Source of the DNA: Atrina japonica
Lineage: Eukaryota; Mollusca; Bivalvia; Pterioida; Pinnidae
Reading direction: 5' to 3'
Assembly: GCA_030159075.1 (NCBI GenBank)
Contig: BROG01000042.1
Location: forward strand, 558,501-622,500
Length of the DNA stretch: 64,000 nt
Both the position numbers and the translations under genes were made by a program. Below, one piece after another: positions 57,370-64,000 of this stretch (position 1 is the first letter of the stretch; every line of letters begins with the position of its first letter). The notes under the pieces are model-generated. The model searched no databases and was not told the DNA's origin. It saw only the letters and a program-made list of their open reading frames with translations.

Positions 57370-58280
57370 TCTATTGATATTTCAAATTTTAATAAACAAA
57401 TTTCGATCAATATATTAAAAATTTTTTTCGATGCAACCCCTTAGTGTTTATTGGAATATTCTATTTGTAATTTGATAGCCATTTCGTTAAGATATATAAT
57501 TATATAAGGTAAATTCATACAAATTGTTTTATCTAGCGATTAAATCTCTATTTCATCTGTATTTCGTCAACTGTGATATTTGAACATTACAAGAATTTTA
57601 AAATATAACTCGGTCGTTAAATATAACAGCACATACAGATACTTAGTATTACTAATGGACAAAAAGTAAAATTATAATGTGATCAAATAAGATAGCTATA
57701 AATTTACAAACGTTTCCTTTCATTTAACACTTCATGAAATACATATCATTAACAATCACTGGCGTAAACATGTTTTCTGTAAGACCATTGCAAAATATAT
57801 TCACAAATCAAAAATACAAATAAACTTAAGTTATCGATTTCATATTGCCACTTAAATGAAGAAACATCAAGTACCTCAACATCCTGTTATAGAAGTCGAT
57901 AAATTGTGACACGGGTACACATAAACGAACTTACATATTTCCTCTGTCAAAATATGGAGGCAAGTTTTGAAGCCTTATCTGGAAATAATTAGCTTTTGAT
58001 TAATTGTCCTTGCAATTAATATTTGAAAGGGATAACATTTTTCGGCTATCTGTCATGGTATATATTCCATAAAATGACTATTCTGAAATAGCCACGAACT
58101 TTGAACTTTGAAAACAAAGACTAAACCTGTTTTCACTTTCAAATCGAGATCAGAACCTAATTATTTCTGGTAAATACTACCACTCTCGTATCTGTAGGTC
58201 ATGATTGTGAATAGATTTTATTTCCAATACACTTGATATAAATCACATTTCAGTAGTCGACATTTATATGTTGACTTGGT
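57370..58280. other. AT-rich stretch without genes
   Basis: No feature that can be supported. Confidence 0.3.
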
Positions 58281-58775
58281 AAAAACAAAATGTAGGATAG
58301 ATAAGAGCGTAGAAAGTAATGAGAGAGAGAGCAGCAGAGAGTATTCCGGGGAAATTGAATCACATTCCAGTTTCAAACCCCGTTCACACGATCAAAATTT
58401 TCTTGTTTAAGAAAATCTTGGTCAAAGTTTTTGAGTTTGATTATGTGAACGGTGAAGGAAAACTTTGAACAAAGTCAAACAAAGAACTTCCACAGACTTT
58501 AATGGAATAGATACTCATCCTATTTTTCTTCAAACTTTGATGGAATTCAGCCAATCAAAGTTCGGTATTACGTAATCAATATTTACATTGTTTTCGCATT
58601 TTCTTGTATAAGTCTCTCAAAAACTGTGATGCTGTGAACAGGTAACTTCATCAAAGTTTTGACAGTGTGAACTTTAAGACTCGACAGTTGTATTTTGACT
58701 TGCCTCTAAATTAATAAAAACAACATGTATTATGTATAAGAGAGCAGAAAGTAATGAGATAGAGTACCGAACAGC
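58281..58775. repeat. Repeat insertion flanked by a duplicated segment
   Basis: A segment with 'gcagaaagtaatgaga' occurs at about 58308 and 58744. Between them lies a repeat with inverted 'gttcacacgatcaaaa' and 'ttttgacagtgtgaac' ends (58383 and 58656), suggesting a small TIR element of about 290 bp. Confidence 0.45.
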
Positions 58776-59084
58776 AAAGTGTTAGTGCTGGGAAATTCTT
58801 AACTTTATTTACATGTCTATTTCATTAATACTATCTTAATAGCAAGTTTCTGTACAGGTAATAAATAAATATGGTGAAATTGGGTGTCCTTGCCTACAGA
58901 CTCTACTTGGTCTGATAATTTACCCCCCTTGTTTCACTCTAGCTGTTTTTATCATTTTTGTTTTAATTTTATCAATAAATTCTTTATCATAAGAACTGTT
59001 GTTGTTGAACTCAGACTCCTACCTCGTTTAAAATCCCTAAAACTTAAAACAAACTTTATAATTGAATGGTCTGACATTTAAAAT

Positions 59085-59260
59085 ATTATAAACAAAATAC
59101 CACAGATATAATGCTCAAGACGATCGTTTCTGTCAATTAGACTTCCTCAGTTGAGCTCCAATTTTAAACAGATTTTCTAAAGAGAAAGTGGTATCAGTTA
59201 AAGCAAAAAATAATCTAAACGCAAAATCCATCAGAGACACCACTGTAAAACTAATCTCAT
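59085..59260. repeat. Dispersed repeat copy (uninterrupted)
   Basis: Contains 'atgctcaagacgatcgtttc' and 'tgtcaattagacttcc'. Other copies are near 10040-10250, 10510-10730, 11000-11190 (inverted), 41210 and 46338/48163 (split by the TIR element). Confidence 0.65.
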
Positions 59261-59839
59261 ATTTTACAATACTGGGTAGAAGATTACCAGATAATAAAAA
59301 CAACCTAGCCTGTTATAAGCATCTTCTTACACCAAGTATACATCTTAACATTGCCATTTAATTCAATTTAAGGATCTACATACTCCCTTTCCCTGATAAT
59401 GTTTAAGACTCTCCATCAGTACCGATGAATGACAGTATTTGCAACTGCAGACATTTAATGAAGATTTTCTGTTATATCCAATAAAATTCAATGTCCTCCA
59501 GAGGGAAGTATAGTTATACGAAAAAACACTCAATATTCAAACATTTTCGGCCCCTTGGCCTTTATCAAGTGAAAGACGACAATGTGTATATTAGTTACAT
59601 AGTATTAAGTCTGCACAATACAAAGCTCCACGGCAAATGTTTCTAGATGTTTATCAATTACGTCACGTTTTATAAGTATTCTGTAGATAGCCTTTCTGTG
59701 AGACGAAAAAATCATAAATTCATCGACTGTTGTCAGGAAATAATCAGAAGAAGCTTTAAAATATATGAAAATCAGTTATACTAACAGCCATTAAAGCACA
59801 CCATCTTCGATCTAAAACTAACTGATGATATTTACACCG

Positions 59840-60075
59840 ATCATGATCTTTTCACTGAACGTGAGAGGTTCCTATGTAGCATTTGTGATGGGTGTGGCAT
59901 GCTGGCAGAGGGTGCTGACTCCTTCCAGACACCTAGTTCTATCCCGTTTGTGATTTGCAATTGTTCTTCACCTTGAAACTATATTTATATCTAATTTGGC
60001 GTATTCTAATGGACTTGGTGTTTCGATTATCTATTGGTACTTTTTCATTTTTACTTTGTCTATCAGTTGCTAAAA
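59840..60075 (+). repeat. Penelope-like element solo 3' tail
   Basis: Matches the end of the 60.2-63.35 kb element (63140-63360): 'gagaggttcctatgtagcat', 'gctgactccttccagacacc', ending 'ttggtactttttc'. A tail just before the start of a full element is the tandem arrangement Penelope elements often show. Confidence 0.65.
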
Positions 60076-61239
60076 TGTCAGGCAGGAGAATACATATTTA
60101 ACATGAATAACACACAATGATAATGTCCAGGATACAACATACATTGTAGTTATATAAGTTTGCATTCACCTCACCTCTCCAAAGTCAGGAATGTTCAATC
60201 ACAATTCAAAGCTCAATCACAGTTTGAGTCAGCAATTGTAAATGTACGGGACCTAACCAACTCTAGCTATATTGTCAGTGATGACACTTTATGGTAAAGA
60301 AATGCCGATAGGTTTATTCCATTCAAGTCATGTCAAGTGAACGTGGTTGATATAATAAAGTACTACAGGTTTACCTCCACTGACAGCATAATTTCTAAAT
60401 GCGGGAGCAAAATTTCAAAACTTGTCAAATACTCATTACCGATAATTCATTTACAAGCAACCTAATATAACGTTCATTTTCAACTCATAGCTTCGAGAAC
60501 CTATCTTGTATATCTACTAACTCGGTGTACGCTATCGAATGTTCCCTTTGTGGACTGTTATATGTAGGTGAGACCAAGGGACAGTTGAGGAGCTGAATAT
60601 CCTGGCACAAAATTCCAAATTAATCCAAAATAAAAAACACCAGTTACTATATAGACATTTCAATTTGTTCGATCATTTTATCCTTTCCGTAAGAGTTCGC
60701 ATTTAAGATTTATCATCCCACAAACAACCCTTACTTAAGCACCCTATTCAGCGAAAACGGGAAGAACACTGGATTAGACAGCTGGGAACTGCCATCACAT
60801 TGATAGCATAGGGAATCTTACCAGTTCTGGATGCCAATCATAATCATAACAAGCCCGATATTCATGTTTCATTTGATGGTCTTCTAACATTTGGCAATCG
60901 TCAGTTAGGCTTTCATCATATTCGAACAAAACTGTGTTCACTCCCTTTGAGAAAGTTACGACTTGTACAAATCTACGATGGCAGTATGTTTTTACTGATG
61001 CTGGTTCCCCAGAGTATCGACTTCATGGTATCATTTTGGAAATTTTGGAAACAACAGATTATTCAAAGCGGTCAGGACTAATGAACATAAAGAAACAAAT
61101 AAACACCCGTTCCTCAAGGTCAAATTTGCCAATAAGGGCATTGACGTTTTGAATATAAGCGATATTTTGAACCAAAAATCCGTTCAAAGTCAGATTCCTC
61201 CTTATTGTCAAAACAAGGTGTTAATAAAGAGGATTGAAA

Positions 61240-61455
61240 ACCGGGTTAGACGTTCAGAATTACTTCATTCTGCAAACCATATTTGGTACAACATACAAAA
61301 ATACAGACTGGTCGACAGAGGATGCTTACTCCTCCATGGCACCTGATCCCACCTATAGATTGCAAGAGGTCCGTGTTTGTCCATTTTTACCAGATTTATA
61401 CCTATATCCTAAGCATCCTAAAGATTTATACTTTGGTATCTGAGATTTTTTATAT
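61240..61455 (+). repeat. Tail of a second Penelope subfamily inside the 60-63 kb element
   Basis: Carries 'gatgcttactcctccatggc' and 'tttatactttggtatctgag', the tail of the 43-, 45- and 57-kb copies, in the middle of the coding region of the other subfamily. It marks an insertion or gene-conversion patch. Confidence 0.65.
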
Positions 61456-62173
61456 CAAATTATGGAATGAATTTCACAAAAGGAATAATAATCACAAAAC
61501 GAATATCTCTACTAAAGTTATCATATCAAGACAAGGATTCGTCATGTGTTACCTATTGTTATACGCGTTCAGTTGCCCCCAAAATCTTCTTACAAAGTAA
61601 GTCTGTAGCAACTCGGTTTAACCAGCTTTTCCCAGAATCTTTTACCTTGTACATGCACTTCGTCTGTTCATGTACGCTCCATGTGGCCATGTTGTGACAG
61701 GTAATCTCAACAATGAATAACAAAAACCGGAGAGATCTTGTACGCAAAGACCCGAAATATAGGGAACCTGTCTCGTTTACATGCGCTTGAACTTGTGCTA
61801 ATGTGAAGAGTACGCCATACTTTGGGCTAAGAAAGAGAATGTCGAATTTGATAATCTTTCAGAGTGGTGGATTAAGTCGATCAGTAATATTCTTAAACGG
61901 AGAATTCGACGACTTAAACATTCTGTCAACACCAGACATACTTCAATTTTCGTGACCCTAATGTTGTCAGAGAACTTTCTCGTCTCCACGATAATTTTAT
62001 CATCGTCCCTGTCGACAAAGCATCTAACAACTTCACATTTGTCTGGCGATACTACTTTAGCATTCTGATATAGGAACTTGGACTCAACACACTTCCTGGA
62101 AACCCTACATACACTCTAACTGGTTTTTCCGTCTCTGAAATATTAGATAATCATAAATCCGTTCTAACATTGT

Positions 62174-62617
62174 TTGGAATACCGACAAGTGAAGCGGAGC
62201 TTGAAATGCCATACATTTATTGGATTCCGAAGATGCAACAAAAATCCCTATAATCACCGATTCATTGCGGGGTCATCTAGGTGTTCCACAAAGTCTCTAT
62301 CCATTTTACCCACCAAACTGCTTACATATATTAAGCAAGGTCTTCAGAGGTACTGTACAACAGCCTATTCTAGAAGCGGAGTCAATCAGATGTGGATCCT
62401 AAAGAATTCAAAAGAGTCGTTGGAGTATTTGCAGTCTCCAAATTTCAAACATATAGGAAGCATCAAGTCTTTTGATTTTTCGACCCTTTACACAACAATT
62501 CCTCACCAGACACTTAAACATAGACACGCATCTATTATACAAAATTCTTTTGTTTGTAAACATGGAAATCGAAAATGTAAAACCATATTTTATGGAGGAA
62601 CACTCTGCTTCCAATAA
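62174..62617 (+). pseudogene. Reverse transcriptase core of the Penelope-like element
   Basis: 147-codon open frame. It contains R-F-I-A-G-S-S-R-C-S-T-K-S-L, Y-S-R-S-G-V-N-Q-M-W-I-L-K-N-S, and the motif A aspartate in K-S-F-D-F-S-T-L-Y-T-T-I-P. A frame shift lies before it, near 62230 (the P-K-M-Q junction). The Y-x-D-D-type motif C is not found intact downstream. Telomerase-related RT family. Confidence 0.8.
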
Positions 62618-63360
62618 GAAGTACGATACAGAAGCGATATAAACAGCATCTCGGATCTATTTACTTACAGATACATCGAGTACGTTCTGCTTACAAACAG
62701 TAATCCAGAATATCAGAATTACCTCGGCAAGATGTATACTGTTGAGCTTGAAATCAGTGAGACAACAAAGAGCAACACATCTGCTTCTTACCGAGATTTA
62801 CTCCTGTCGATCGGGAAGCACTGTCAACTTAACAACTCCCTTTATGTCAAATGCGACTATTTCAATTTCCATGTCGCGAACTTCCCGTCCTAAACAGGAA
62901 TATTCCGTCCTCCCCTTCCTATGGCGTTTTTATTTAACAGCTTATACGTTATGCCAGGGCATGCTCCACTTATGAATGTTTTATTCTGAGAGCGAAACGA
63001 CTTGAAATCGTCACTTAGGAAGTTTTATGGTCGATACAGGGATCTTGTTAAACAAAATGAAGTAACTCTTTCAGATACTGAATAGTATTCTGGAGCATGA
63101 ACATATTCAGTCACTCTCTTTCGCTTAAGATATCTAAAACCACCTGATGACCTTTTCACCGAACTCGAGAGGTTTCCATGTAGCATTTGCGACGGATGTT
63201 GCATGCTTGTAGAAGACACTGACTCCTTCCGGACACCTGGTGCTATCCTACTTGGGATTCACAATTGTTCGTCATTTTGAGACCATTTTTATATCTGAAT
63301 TGTCGTGTTCTAATGAACTTTGATATTCGGTTATCCATTGGTACTTTTCTTTTTACCTTA

Positions 63361-64000
63361 TTCTGCAATAGATGCATGCATCCCATATGACATTAATTAC
63401 TGCAGAGCAATTAATTTTTTCAAGAGGTTTATTTCAGTTTATTTCATGATAATGAAAATATTAAAGTGATTTTAACTTTGCGAAGAAGTTTTATTTACCA
63501 GTATAAGGCCAAAAAGAATGATTTTAAGAAATATTACTGCTACAAAATGTTTATATTACAGACTAGAAAATGTAAATCCTTGCAAACATTACCCGAGAGT
63601 ATGGTCAAAAAACGTGTTATACCAGTGGGTGGACACCATCCACTTCTAAGTTGACATATATTGGAAAGCAATTACAATTTAGCATGATCTTCGGCCAACA
63701 AATAATAGACTACTAGAAACTGATGGCACAGTCACTTTTAAAATATTATAAACATAATGTTCGATTATAGTAAGCAAATGTTAATCATAATTGTTCATGG
63801 GAAATTTTTGACAAACGTACCAAAATTTGCGATTTATGGCCCCTTTTGAAGTACTTATGGGTATAGTTTCCTTTTCACTTACAAACTGTATTAAGATACC
63901 CATTGAGATCACTCCTGTCAAATTTGGTTTAAAATGATAAAAATATTTAAACGTTGAAGAAAAAAATCATATGTCCTGGACATTCTATTGATTTATACTT
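63361..64000. other. AT-rich DNA, with start of another Penelope tail at the window end
   Basis: 63780-63960 matches the dispersed repeat of 51290 and 52070. The last about 30 bases (cctggacattctattgattt) are the inverted tail word seen at 43449-43470, running in plus orientation to the edge. Confidence 0.5.

Larger units (their letters stand above)
60180..63360 (+). mobile_element. Penelope-like retroelement with N-terminal GIY-YIG domain
   Basis: On one strand in order: N-S-V-Y-A-I-E-C-S-L-C-G-L-L-Y-V-G-E-T-K-G-Q-L-R (GIY-YIG type endonuclease with CxxC, about 60520-60597), a linker with R-E-x-x-W-I-R-Q-L-G-T-A (about 60750-60800), F-A-N-K-G-I-D-V-L-N (61120), a foreign tail piece (61240-61450), S-V-A-P-K-I-F (61572), the M-Y-A-P-C-G-type region near 61670, P-Y-I-Y-W-I-P-K-M (62208), R-F-I-A-G-S-S-R-C-S-T-K (62261), S-R-S-G-V-N-Q-M-W-I-L-K (62373), F-D-F-S-T-L-Y-T-T-I-P (RT motif A, about 62473), then later RT remnants and tail. 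Endonuclease before RT is the permuted order described for the Naiad group. Many frame breaks. Confidence 0.75.

Overview
This is eukaryotic DNA, most likely from a bivalve mollusc. Genes are split by GT-AG introns, intergenic DNA is AT-rich, and the repeats are of bivalve type (SINE-like tails, Penelope-like elements, minisatellites, a Gypsy LTR element, MITEs). The lineage is inferred from repeat and protein character, because no search was possible.

Only two conserved cellular genes are clear. (1) The terminal coding exon of LYSET/TMEM251 lies at 3821-4371 (+). Its 3' UTR carries two nested transposons (4443-5801 with an inner element at 4690-5722). (2) An NAD(P)H:quinone oxidoreductase (NQO1/NQO2 family) lies on the minus strand in four exons, 39813 to 31048. 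Its splice sites and phases agree and give 265 codons. Its 6.2-kb second intron holds a decayed protein-primed DNA polymerase B remnant.

Layout. 1-2525: LINE remnants (minus). 2530-5800: LYSET plus DNA transposons. 5800-9300: two minisatellites. 9300-11300: an odd mosaic in which words of the 68-bp satellite are mixed into other repeats. 12300-17190: a compact, CpG-rich cluster of intronless broken genes (capsid-like proteins, a coiled-coil membrane protein, the exonuclease part of a type B DNA polymerase), read as a remnant of a Polinton/adintovirus-like integrated DNA element. 17500-19600: two copies of an unfamiliar small gene. The second copy has a TATA box, a CRE, an intronless 95-codon ORF and a perfect 6-bp-stem/4-nt-loop histone-type 3' end with a downstream purine-rich element. 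20209-26989: a Gypsy-type LTR retrotransposon with a truncated 5' LTR. 27300-27660: a motif-dense hairpin region (ETS, YY1, CRE and CTCF-like sites). 28486-29625: a repeat with an internal duplication. 31048-39813: NQO. 40000-64000: AT-rich DNA dominated by Penelope-like retroelement pieces in both orientations. These include a copy with an N-terminal GIY-YIG domain (60.2-63.35 kb), a copy inserted in a minisatellite with an 8-bp target duplication (49228-51159), and a 1.8-kb TIR element whose empty site can be read elsewhere in the window.

The best candidates for something undescribed are the histone-type 3' end on a non-histone 95-codon gene (19.16-19.6 kb) and the capsid/polymerase gene cluster beside it. 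Many single-base frame breaks in otherwise fresh-looking coding sequence (especially the Gypsy pol) sit in homopolymers, so some of the decay may be uncorrected long-read error.
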